Part shown: one piece after another, positions 14,655 through 21,765 of the stretch
Numbering within the stretch: the first letter of the stretch is position 1
Layout: the number at the start of each line of letters is the position of its first letter
NCBI GenBank assembly: GCA_029945985.1
Contig: JAQSDP010000415.1
Location: 1-22,769, forward strand
DNA length: 22,769 nucleotides
DNA from: a bacterium
GTDB taxonomy: Bacteria; Acidobacteriota; Blastocatellia; Pyrinomonadales; Pyrinomonadaceae
Direction of reading: 5' to 3'
The notes under the pieces: generated by a model
The model's database searches: none
Seen by the model: the letters and a program-made list of their open reading frames with translations, nothing else
Told to the model about the DNA's origin: nothing
Program-made: the position numbers and the translations under genes

Positions 14655-15356
14655 TTACCGCCGCAGCGCCTGAAAGACGATCAAACTCGGATCGTTCGTT
14701 CGCACCAACCCGTAGCCAGGCAGATACTGCAGCGAGAACTTGAACGACTCGATCTGGATCGCGTATATCCGGTTCTCAGGGTCGAACGCTTTCCACGTCC
14801 CGGTGGTCCCGTCTGAAGCGACGATCGATCCGTCTGCCAGGAATCTCGTCGCTCCATAGGAATTCATCTTCGAATCGTACGTCTGAACTATCGGATCGGC
14901 CTTGCCTGACCCGGTAGAAAACTGAACGTTTCCCGTCGCCTCGAGTTCGTATTCGCCGCCCATCCTGACAAGGTTCTGGTTCGGCGGGATCACGCTGACG
15001 ATGATCTTCATCTTCGCTTTAACGTTGTCGGCCGTGAACGTCGCCTCGCTCGAATTCTTGATCCCGGCAACGGCCTTCGTGATCTTGAACGTCCGCTTTT
15101 CGTCATAAAGGGCGATGGTCACGATGTTGTTGTTCATCTGCGCACCGTACAAAGTCGCGGGGGTCTTTAATCTCACGGTCACCCGATTGCTCCCCGGCAG
15201 TGCATAAAAATACCAATACTGCGTACCCACCAGGCTGTCCGACGTGCCCTTGTTGATCCCCGCGCTCATTGCATACGGATTCTCCGGCTTCAGCGATTGA
15301 GCCGAAACCATCCCCACCGCCGCCAATATCAACGCCATTCCGATCAGTCTTCGCAT
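14655..15356 (-). CDS. Exported hypothetical protein
   Basis: A 233-residue protein with a clear Sec signal peptide: MRRLIGMALILAAVGMVSAQ, cleavage expected after Ala19. ATG 15356 is chosen because GGGAGG lies about 9 bases upstream and the signal sequence begins there; a longer frame would add 35 unlikely residues. The mature part is rich in beta-strands. An early segment (GTQYWYFYALPGSNRVTVRL) resembles pre-peptidase or beta-sandwich domains that bind surfaces, and the end (IQIESFKFSLQYLPGYGLVR) is hydrophobic-patterned. No enzyme motif is visible. Probably periplasmic or outer-surface; function unknown. Confidence 0.8.
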   Translation of the reverse strand: MRRLIGMALILAAVGMVSAQSLKPENPYAMSAGINKGTSDSLVGTQYWYFYALPGSNRVTVRLKTPATLYGAQMNNNIVTIALYDEKRTFKITKAVAGIKNSSEATFTADNVKAKMKIIVSVIPPNQNLVRMGGEYELEATGNVQFSTGSGKADPIVQTYDSKMNSYGATRFLADGSIVASDGTTGTWKAFDPENRIYAIQIESFKFSLQYLPGYGLVRTNDPSLIVFQALRR

Positions 15357-15537
15357 TTTGAAAGTCCTCCCTTTCCCGCGTTGACGCTTCGGATACGCTA
15401 TTTTGCCGACGCCGCTGTTAGAGAAAGGCAAAGACTCCTCGGCCAGCATCGGCTCCATCACTCTTTTTGCGAAACAGTTCTAATTCTCCGGTGAGGTTTC
15501 CGAACGTTTATTCGCCTATGCCGCCGCCCTTCGTTTA

Positions 15538-15568
15538 GTCGCAGAGCGACCCCTACGGTTACACCGTA
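15538..15568. repeat. Adjacent hairpins in the gap between two minus-strand genes
   Basis: GTCGC-AGA-GCGAC (15538-15550) is followed at once by TACGGT-TAC-ACCGTA (15554-15568). They lie in a 281-base gap (15357-15637) that holds no supported gene and no T-run that would make them terminators. A third doublet of this kind occurs at 7804-7841. Confidence 0.5.
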
Positions 15569-15637
15569 CTGTGGTCCCCCGCTCGACAGGATCCAGAAAT
15601 CGCGGCGGGCGGCGCAGCAGGATAGGACAGACCAGAT

Positions 15638-17581
15638 CTATCCGCCGACGTGGACGCTCGGCCGCAGTTCCGGATCCGGCTCGGCCTGCCGAAGGATTTC
15701 TCGCGTAACGGGTGCTGTATCGCCTTCACCAAACAGAATGTACCTGATCAGATACTTGATCGGATTTCCTTCGCTCCAGCCGAAATAGACGTGCGGGATC
15801 CTGCTGGTCGTATCGCGAATGTGCAGCAGCAAAGCCGCGATCGCGTTCGGTACGGCTGGCGATTTCGTGCGAAGGATCTTGTATCCGCCGACATCGACAC
15901 CGCAGATCTGAAGCTTGCCGGAAAACTCGGAGGCATCGCCGACATCGATCTCGTAAAACAATACCTGATCGGCTGACGGAATGTGGTTGTCGATCCGCTT
16001 CTCGTGTTCCTTAAATCGATACTCGGTTATGTCGCCCGTCTCACGCCGGTTCGTAACGATCCGCACATCGCCTTCGGAGGAAAGCTCTTGCAGAAACTGC
16101 TTAGCCGTCGCGTCAAGCTCGATCTTTTCGATACGGATCTCCGTCGTACGCATCGCACGCGAGACGAACGAAGCGATCACGATTCCAGCGATGAAGAACG
16201 CAGCGATCTTGATGCCGTCGGGCCGTTCGATAATGTTCGTGACGGTCGTGTAAGCGAAGACGACAGAGATCGCCATGAAGATCCACTTCGACGCCTGTTC
16301 GCGATACCACGAGGATATTGTGACGGCGATAGCGGCCGATGTCATCAACACCAATACACCCGTCGCGTACGCTCCGCCCTGAGCCTCGACGTCGGCTTCG
16401 AATATGTACGTGATAGCGAAACAGATACAGGCGAATACGATCACGAGCGGCCGCGTAGCTCGGGCCCAATTTGGAGCCATGCCGTATCTGGGCAGGTACC
16501 GCGGGACAATGTTCAGCAGTCCTGCCAACGCCGAGGCACCCGCGAACCACAGGATCAGGATCGTGCTGATGTCATAAACTGTCCCGAACATTTCGCCGAG
16601 ATACGTATGTGCGATGAACGCCAACGCCCGCCCCGATGCTTTCCCGCCCTCGCCAAACTCAGCCGCAGGGATCAAAAGCGTCGTGACGAAGCTGCTGCCG
16701 ATCAGGTAGAAGCTCATTATCAGAGCCGCCGACAGGAGCATCTTGCGGGTCTTCTGGATCCGGCCGGGATTTTCAACCAGCGGCATCACCGCGACTCCGG
16801 TCTCAAAACCTGAAAGTCCAAGTGCGAGTTTCGGAAATACAAGCAGCGACAGCCCGATTATTGCAAGCAGCGACCGCGGCTCGACAAGTCCGCCGGATGT
16901 CGTGGATGTGAAGAGTGCGTCCTTCCAATTAGAGATCAACGAGGGATTCAAATATATCTCGTAGAACCCCGTGGCTACGACGACCAGATTCAACGCGAGA
17001 TAAGCGATGACCAGAAACACGGCTATTCCGATCGCTTCCTTAAAGCCTTTGAGGAATACCGCCGCAAGCACGCCGACGAGCAGAAAGGTCACGGCGACAG
17101 GATGATCAAGGCTCGGAAAATGTTCTTCGATGTACGGATTGTGGATGATGTGTTCGGTAGCGTCGGCCGCCGACAGGGTGATAGTGATCACGAAATCCGT
17201 CGCGACGAACCCAAGCAGCATCAGCACGAACAGCTTGCCCTTCCACCGCGACAGAAGCTGCTCGAGCATCGAGATCGATCCCTGTCCGTGCGGGCTCTCG
17301 GCGGCAACGCGATTGTAGATAGGCAACGCCCCGAAAAGCGTCAACGCGACCAGGATCATCGTCGCGATCGGCGACAAAGCTCCCGCCGCAACGAACGCGA
17401 TCCCCGGCTGATAGCCCAGCGTCGAAAAATAATCGACCCCCGTCAGACACATCACCTGCCACCAGCGATGCTGATGATGCTTGCTCGCCTTGGCCCCCAC
17501 CGCGTCCGAAGGCCTTACCCCCTGCAAAAACCAATCCTTGAAACCGCCCTTCCCGTTTACTATTGTTACAGCCGATGCCAT
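15638..17581 (-). CDS. APC-superfamily permease, KimA-like, probable potassium transporter
   Basis: A 647-residue membrane protein with about 12 hydrophobic segments in residues 50-470 and a long soluble C-terminal domain (about 475-647). Generic annotation would call it an amino-acid permease. Residues important in B. subtilis KimA, as I recall them (Asp36, Tyr43, Asp117, Ser125), have counterparts at matching spacing: Asp50 and Tyr57 in GVDYFSTLGYQPG, Asp129 and Ser137 in ATDFVITITLS. Large soluble C-terminal domains also occur in KimA. The gene stands behind KdpD/KdpE-like genes, the usual regulators of potassium uptake, with no kdpFABC present. Start: ATG 17581 is preferred over 17599, since a GAGACGGAA-type site precedes it. 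Substrate is inferred, not shown. Confidence 0.75.
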   Translation of the reverse strand: MASAVTIVNGKGGFKDWFLQGVRPSDAVGAKASKHHQHRWWQVMCLTGVDYFSTLGYQPGIAFVAAGALSPIATMILVALTLFGALPIYNRVAAESPHGQGSISMLEQLLSRWKGKLFVLMLLGFVATDFVITITLSAADATEHIIHNPYIEEHFPSLDHPVAVTFLLVGVLAAVFLKGFKEAIGIAVFLVIAYLALNLVVVATGFYEIYLNPSLISNWKDALFTSTTSGGLVEPRSLLAIIGLSLLVFPKLALGLSGFETGVAVMPLVENPGRIQKTRKMLLSAALIMSFYLIGSSFVTTLLIPAAEFGEGGKASGRALAFIAHTYLGEMFGTVYDISTILILWFAGASALAGLLNIVPRYLPRYGMAPNWARATRPLVIVFACICFAITYIFEADVEAQGGAYATGVLVLMTSAAIAVTISSWYREQASKWIFMAISVVFAYTTVTNIIERPDGIKIAAFFIAGIVIASFVSRAMRTTEIRIEKIELDATAKQFLQELSSEGDVRIVTNRRETGDITEYRFKEHEKRIDNHIPSADQVLFYEIDVGDASEFSGKLQICGVDVGGYKILRTKSPAVPNAIAALLLHIRDTTSRIPHVYFGWSEGNPIKYLIRYILFGEGDTAPVTREILRQAEPDPELRPSVHVGG

Positions 17582-17642
17582 TTCCGTCTCTCGCCTCATT
17601 TGCGGGCCACCTCAAACCAAACGAAGAGGTTCTCACGCAGAT

Positions 17643-17664
17643 CATAAAGATTTCGTAAAGGTTA
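17643..17664 (-). promoter_or_regulatory. Tandem 11-bp repeat, candidate response-regulator box before the permease
   Basis: On the plus strand CATAAAGATTT is followed at once by CGTAAAGGTTA, two half-sites in direct repeat with an 11-bp period, as OmpR/PhoB-family dimers bind. It is 62 bases upstream of the permease start. It agrees at 18 of 22 positions with the box at 17994-18015. It overlaps the stop codon of the 91-residue gene. Confidence 0.6.
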
Positions 17665-17937
17665 ATTTGGATCTCTCGTATCCTGCAGACGGTCCATGGC
17701 GTGAGCAAAACCCATGAACGAGGTCAGCGACAGGACGATCAGCATCGGCACCGCCAAACGGACGCTTGAGCCCGGTTCAACAAGATCCTCAGCCGCCAGA
17801 AATGACAGCAGAAGTCCCGCGACACCCGCTCCGACACCTACGACCCCGGAGAGCGCCAGTGCACATGCCCACGATGCTCTGCGGAGATTCGAAACCGGCC
17901 TTGAAGTTATAAGTTGGCTTGTCTTTGTCGTCTGCAT
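17662..17937 (-). CDS. Small membrane protein between the KdpE-like and permease genes
   Basis: A 91-residue protein with a polar N-terminus (MQTTKTSQLITSRPVSNLRR) and two hydrophobic segments: about 24-48 (ACALALSGVVGVGAGVAGLL) and 60-79 (RLAVPMLIVLSLTSFMGFAH). AGAGG-like Shine-Dalgarno (AAGAGG) stands about 6 bases before ATG 17937. No family recognised. It is the only gene between the two-component regulator and the transporter, and both it and the transporter are preceded by the same 22-bp box. It could be a small subunit or regulator of the transporter, but this rests on position alone. Confidence 0.7.
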   Translation of the reverse strand: MQTTKTSQLITSRPVSNLRRASWACALALSGVVGVGAGVAGLLLSFLAAEDLVEPGSSVRLAVPMLIVLSLTSFMGFAHAMDRLQDTRDPN

Positions 17938-17993
17938 ATTGCCTCTTACAACTTCAAAGTACGTCAGAGGAAATAAAGGCCGGATAAACGCGG

Positions 17994-18015
17994 CGTAAAA
18001 AGTTCGTAAAGATTA
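17994..18015 (-). promoter_or_regulatory. Tandem 11-bp repeat, candidate response-regulator box before the small membrane protein gene
   Basis: Plus-strand half-sites CGTAAAAAGTT and CGTAAAGATTA follow one another directly. The layout and 18 of 22 bases match the box at 17643-17664. It overlaps the stop codon of the KdpE-like gene and lies 57 bases upstream of the small membrane protein start, suitable for autoregulated expression of the transport genes. Confidence 0.6.
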
Positions 18016-18702
18016 CTTGGAAGGTGTAAAGCGGTACCCGACCCATGGTTCGGTCAGGATATATCGTGGTTTCGAAGGGGTCGGCTCGATCTTTTTGCGG
18101 AGATTGCCGATGAACACTCGGAGATATTCGGTCTGCTCGGTGTAATCGCTACCCCAGATCTTCGATAGGAGCGTGCGGTGAGTGATCACACGGTCGTGGT
18201 GTTCGATCAGGTATGCGAGCAGTTCGAACTCTTTTGGGGTCAGGTGGATCTCCCGTCCGTCTACGCTTACTTCCCGCTTCGAATGATCGAGTTTGAAGTC
18301 GCCGACGCTCACGACGGTTTCCTGCTCAACTTCAGCCGGCCCTCGGCGAAGCGATGCTCGAACGCGGGCGAGAAGTTCGTTCATTCCGAACGGCTTAGTC
18401 ACGAAATCGTCGGCTCCGGCATCAAGAGCCTCGACTTTCGTCTGCTCTTCACCCTTGACCGAAAGCACAATTATCGGAACGTCCGACGTGCGGCGGAGCG
18501 CCTTGCATACTTCGATCCCGCTCATTCCGGGCATCGACAGATCTGTAATTACAAGGTCGGGATGAAAGTCTTTGAACGTGTCCATCCCTGACTCGCCATC
18601 GGCCGCCGTCCGAACGTCATACCGGTGAGCACCAAGACTCCGCTTCAGCACTCGCGTGATCTGAAACTCGTCGTCGATAACCAATATGCGTTTCGGTGTC
18701 AT
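18013..18702 (-). CDS. kdpE: OmpR-family response regulator, KdpE-like
   Basis: A 229-residue response regulator. The receiver domain (1 to about 118) has the acidic pair Asp10/Asp11, the phosphoacceptor Asp54 (LVITDLSMPG), the conserved Ser and Lys (VLSVKGEE, DFVTKPFG). The C-terminal winged-helix domain (about 130-227) has LTPKEFELLAYLIEHHDRVI, then LLSKIWGSDY and the closing RKKIEPTPSKPRYILTEPWV segment. The GSDYTEQTEYLRVFIGNLRK stretch is close to KdpE of enteric bacteria. It would activate potassium uptake genes when phosphorylated by the neighbouring kinase. It follows that kinase gene by 87 bases and precedes the small membrane protein and the permease. Confidence 0.88.
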   Translation of the reverse strand: MTPKRILVIDDEFQITRVLKRSLGAHRYDVRTAADGESGMDTFKDFHPDLVITDLSMPGMSGIEVCKALRRTSDVPIIVLSVKGEEQTKVEALDAGADDFVTKPFGMNELLARVRASLRRGPAEVEQETVVSVGDFKLDHSKREVSVDGREIHLTPKEFELLAYLIEHHDRVITHRTLLSKIWGSDYTEQTEYLRVFIGNLRKKIEPTPSKPRYILTEPWVGYRFTPSK

Positions 18703-18732
18703 CGTTGGCTCATTATCTTCATTTCGGGGGTT

Positions 18733-18778
18733 TCGTGTCTTTGGCGGAGCTCAGATCTCTTTTCCACGAAAGACACGA
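18733..18778. repeat. Inverted repeat between the kinase and regulator genes
   Basis: TCGTGTCTTT (18733-18742) and AAAGACACGA (18769-18778) are perfect inverted 10-mers separated by 26 bases. They fill most of the 87-base kinase-regulator gap. No T-run follows on either strand, so a terminator is unlikely; it may be a dispersed repeat or an mRNA processing element. Confidence 0.6.
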
Positions 18779-18789
18779 GAGCGGAAACT

Positions 18790-19938
18790 TCAAGACAACA
18801 CAGGAAGCCTGACGATGAATTTGGTGACAAACCCGGCATCGCCATCCTCGATGCTTATCGAGCCGCCTTGCGATTCGACGATACCCCTCGCTATCGCCAA
18901 TCCCAAACCGAGGCCGCTTCCGGTACGGTGAATGTCCTGATCCTCGGACCGAAAAAACTTCTCAAAGACGCGTCCACGCATCGCCGGTTCGATCCCTCTT
19001 CCTTGGTCCTGAACGGTGAGTTCGACATGCCCTTCGGAATTCGCCGCCGACACTTTTATCGGAGTACCGGCGTTCGAATACTTGGCAGCGTTGTCGATCA
19101 GAGTAAACAACACCTCCGCGATCGATGCCGCGTCGGCATAAACATTCGGCAGGTCGGGCTGAACAGAGGCTTCGACGATGTGTCCCGCGGTTACCCGCTT
19201 CGCTCTTTCGACGGCATTCGCAACGATCTCTTCAGCCGACGCAGAACGCTTGTTAAGCGACATCGCGTTCGCCTCAACCTTCGCGATCCCGACCATTCCT
19301 TCAATAAACTCATTCAGCCGGTCGGTCTCTTCGTCGATGATCTCGAGAAACTCCTGCTGCGATTCCTCGTCGAGCACATTGTCTTTGAAGTCTTCGATGA
19401 GCGTCGTCACCGAGGCCTTGATGGACGTCAGCGGGGTCCGCAGGTCGTGTGTCACCGCGTCGAGCAGGGCCGACTTAAGCTTCTCGCTCTTCCGCAGCGC
19501 CTCGGCTTCGCTCACCTGTTCGAACGCTGCCCGCAGTTCTTCGTACAGCCGCTCGATCTCACGCTGCCGTGCCTCGCTCTCTTCCGCACGCCGCCGTGCG
19601 TAGCCTGATAATTGCCCCGAGATCAGAGCGGTGATAACAAACGTGCCGAAAGCTATCCAGTTCTCCGGTCCCGAAATATTGAAGGTGTGAAACGGAGGCA
19701 GGAAAAAGAAGTTGAAGCACGCGATAGCTGCCACCGAAGCGACCAGTCCCGACGTACTCCCAAACAGCGTCGATGCGAACAGCACCACCAACAGCAGCGT
19801 CAAAGCCACTTCGGTCGGCGTCAAAAACTCCCTAAACGGCAAGAACGCCGCCGTAACGAGCAACACCACTGCCGCCGCGACCGCATTCCGCACCCACCGA
19901 CTCCAACTATCGAACCGGACCAACGCCACGACTGACAA
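18790..19938 (-). CDS. Short KdpD-like sensor histidine kinase
   Basis: A 382-residue membrane kinase. Hydrophobic segments between about 15 and 112 match the DUF4118 membrane domain of KdpD (the FNFFFLPPFHTFNI stretch is characteristic). A coiled linker follows (about 112-150), then HisKA with phosphoacceptor His164 (VTHDLRTPL), then an ATPase domain with the N box (LIDNAAKY), G1 (DQGRGIEP) and G2 (GSGLGLGLAIARGI). The cytoplasmic N-terminal KdpD and universal-stress domains of the full-length protein are absent, so cytosolic potassium or nucleotide sensing may differ. The start is uncertain: the longest frame uses TTG 19938, and GTG 19929 is an alternative. It leads an operon with the KdpE-like gene. 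Confidence 0.85.
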   Translation of the reverse strand: MSVVALVRFDSWSRWVRNAVAAAVVLLVTAAFLPFREFLTPTEVALTLLLVVLFASTLFGSTSGLVASVAAIACFNFFFLPPFHTFNISGPENWIAFGTFVITALISGQLSGYARRRAEESEARQREIERLYEELRAAFEQVSEAEALRKSEKLKSALLDAVTHDLRTPLTSIKASVTTLIEDFKDNVLDEESQQEFLEIIDEETDRLNEFIEGMVGIAKVEANAMSLNKRSASAEEIVANAVERAKRVTAGHIVEASVQPDLPNVYADAASIAEVLFTLIDNAAKYSNAGTPIKVSAANSEGHVELTVQDQGRGIEPAMRGRVFEKFFRSEDQDIHRTGSGLGLGLAIARGIVESQGGSISIEDGDAGFVTKFIVRLPVLS

Positions 19939-20289
19939 CGTTACCCGGTTGCCAGCCTTGTTTCAACCGCCGTTCCGCCGAGCTCGAGGAAACACGATTG
20001 TTGCCCGGAGCATGTGGAGGTGTCGGTGACTTACGTCGGGTCGCCTTAGAGGCGTTCGGGGCTGACGCGTAGCTGGGTCGGAGCGGCACGTCGGCGTCGG
20101 AGCGCCACGTGGTTGTCGGCGCCGCTCGCAAGTCGCGGTGCCGGACATGTTGCAAGCGGAATTGCGCGTCAATATCCGATCAAAAAGCGCGGTGCAGCGC
20201 GTACAGATCTGTCTGCACACTTTCCGATGCGGTCAGCACGCTTAGCCTTCTCAGCCCGCTCCGGCTTCTTCTCAAAGGTCCAAAATCCA

Positions 20290-20408
20290 TGTGGCACGTG
20301 CCACAAACTTTAACGGTGAAGGCTAAAGGATAAGGGAAAAACCCTCATTTCGCGGCACTTTATCCTTCAGCCTTTATCCTTTACCCTTTCAATGTGGCAC
20401 GTGCCACA
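20290..20408. repeat. Second nested palindromic miniature element
   Basis: Two identical perfect 16-bp palindromes, TGTGGCACGTGCCACA, at 20290-20305 and 20393-20408, enclose an inner inverted repeat (20319-20333 with 20360-20374, 14 of 15 matching). The layout, self-palindromic ends around an inner inverted repeat over about 120 bp, is that of the element at 8444-8568 although the sequences differ. A paired operator spaced 103 bp apart is the main alternative, but no gene start is close. Confidence 0.75.
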
Positions 20409-20490
20409 TCTTCGCTCGCCTGTTCCACACCACTCAATGAGCATCGAAGATTCGCCTTGCTCAGGCTGCTCGGAAATCGCCTTCCTAACT

Positions 20491-20604
20491 TTAAATTCTA
20501 AACTTGGTGACCCCGCAAACGTAGAAAGGACGCCACAATTTCTTGCGACGCCCCTTAAAGAAGTACTTCCCCTTGCTCGTATAGACGAAACCCAGAAACA
20601 GCAT
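20491..20604 (-). CDS. Doubtful 37-residue hydrophobic/basic peptide
   Basis: A frame from ATG 20604 would give MLFLGFVYTSKGKYFFKGRR followed by KKLWRPFYVCGVTKFRI. The composition, a short hydrophobic start and then a basic aromatic-rich tail, is unlike random out-of-frame sequence. There is no Shine-Dalgarno, and the preceding codons stay hydrophobic up to a stop, so the start could be a little earlier. Reported only because nothing else explains this stretch. Confidence 0.2.
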   Translation of the reverse strand: MLFLGFVYTSKGKYFFKGRRKKLWRPFYVCGVTKFRI

Positions 20605-20794
20605 CAAAAACAGTAGTTTTTCTTGCTGTCACTAGTCATTTCGGCCAAACCGGGGATATAGATTCAAAATTTTTCCGAGATTGTTCGGCGCCCTCTTCAA
20701 GAGCACAAACCGAGCTTCCGAAGATCGAAATTGCTCTATTATTGCTTTTCGACATCGCAAGCCGAACCGCGATCGACTCGGCTCGTTTGCGCTT

Positions 20795-21748
20795 TTAACA
20801 GAAGGCGGGAGCGACTGCCTCGATTCGCTCGCGTTGCTTAGGATCCATATTCTCGAGCGTTTCGAGAAACTTCGGATGGGTCATACCCGTACCGATATAG
20901 GTCCAGCGGTTCGCTTGATGCTGCTTTTCGATGAACTCGTCACGTTCGTCTTCATTCAGTATACGACCGGTCGCGGCTTCGAACGCTTCCAGGTCGAAAG
21001 TCGTCTGCTGCTTGATCCCCTGGTCGAGGAATCCACCAATGTCGAGATAGCCATCGACGCCCTTCGCGATCTGTTCCAGATTCATGCCGACAGCAAGTTC
21101 CTCGACCATACGTGTATCGAGTTTGGCGTGCTGAGCTTCCTCAAGCCAGTGATTCTTGAGCAAGCTCTTGAACTGTGGATCAGCTCCCGCATCTTCTTTT
21201 ATGCTGTCTATGTAGTGACGCTGCGTAATCCATTCGACGTGCAGAATGAGTAGGGCCACTCCGAGTGGTTCATGTGCAAGCACGGCCTTCGCCACGTCTG
21301 CCGCAGGTCCGATCACTTTGCAATCCGTGCCAAAGTTCGACTTGAAGTCCTCACTGAATAGCTTGAAGAGCTGAATGTGCTTCGCCTCTTCGCCCGCGAA
21401 CTGCAGGAAGGCCCTTACCCGGTAATCATCTTCGGCCAGCGTCGGGCGGACATGATCAAGAACGAAGGGCAGGATGAATTCCTCGACCAGGCCGAATATC
21501 GAAAGATACGCATGGCCCCGGATCTGGTTCAAAACCTTCTTTTCATAGCCGTTTAGAAACGAGAGTTCCTCTACCCGCGCCAGCGATTCCGGCATGAACC
21601 GCTTCGAAAAATCCAGTTTCTTATCACTGCCGATTATGTCCTCGATCCGCCAGTTCACCCTTTGCGAGGCTACGATCGTGTCTCGATAATCATTCTGATG
21701 AACGGGGGTCTTCCCCGATCTGTTCTCTATTACAGTTGCTCCTAGCAT
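20795..21748 (-). CDS. Ferritin-like diiron protein
   Basis: A 317-residue protein with a four-helix diiron pattern: Glu90 (LVEEF), Glu121 and His124 (EEAKH), Glu172 (HVEW), Glu204 and His207 (EEAQH). Two ExxH motifs with two single Glu ligands are the arrangement of ribonucleotide-reductase R2-like and related oxygenases/oxidases, including AurF-type N-oxygenases. The expected tyrosyl-radical and R1-contact features of a true R2 are not evident, so the substrate is unknown. A good site (GGAGAAAG) precedes ATG 21748. It follows the GNAT gene by 17 bases on the same strand, so the two form an operon and may act on one small molecule. Confidence 0.8.
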   Translation of the reverse strand: MLGATVIENRSGKTPVHQNDYRDTIVASQRVNWRIEDIIGSDKKLDFSKRFMPESLARVEELSFLNGYEKKVLNQIRGHAYLSIFGLVEEFILPFVLDHVRPTLAEDDYRVRAFLQFAGEEAKHIQLFKLFSEDFKSNFGTDCKVIGPAADVAKAVLAHEPLGVALLILHVEWITQRHYIDSIKEDAGADPQFKSLLKNHWLEEAQHAKLDTRMVEELAVGMNLEQIAKGVDGYLDIGGFLDQGIKQQTTFDLEAFEAATGRILNEDERDEFIEKQHQANRWTYIGTGMTHPKFLETLENMDPKQRERIEAVAPAFC

Positions 21749-21765
21749 AATGACTTTCTCCGTTT

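Larger units (their letters stand above)
19939..20794. other. Long gap without a convincing gene
   Basis: Open frames here are short, overlapping and without family resemblance. The first 330 bases are GC-rich and carry a 15-base near-perfect direct repeat (20077-20091 and 20096-20110, one mismatch) and a small hairpin CGCCT-TAG-AGGCG near 20042. Then comes the palindromic element at 20290-20408. The last part is more AT-rich, with the doubtful 37-codon frame at 20491-20604 and an AAAAAC-AGTA-GTTTTT hairpin at 20606-20621. It may be decayed coding DNA or repeat-rich spacer. Confidence 0.6.

Noticed and set aside
15983..16813. A 276-codon plus-strand frame opposite the permease
   Set aside because: Extremely rich in Arg and Asp with no recognisable fold; it mirrors the permease codons.
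15638..17581. Ordinary amino-acid permease
   Set aside because: Not fully excluded, but the KdpDE-like neighbours and KimA-type residue spacing make potassium a better guess.
18625..19608. A 327-codon plus-strand frame opposite the kinase gene
   Set aside because: The kinase on the minus strand has all catalytic boxes; the plus frame is Arg/His/Asp-rich and featureless.
20290..20305. Sigma-54 promoter, because TGGCACG occurs in the palindrome
   Set aside because: No TTGC at the required distance on either strand.
20109..20333. Short overlapping frames in the GC-rich gap
   Set aside because: No family resemblance, no ribosome sites, and several frames are open at once, as expected from composition.
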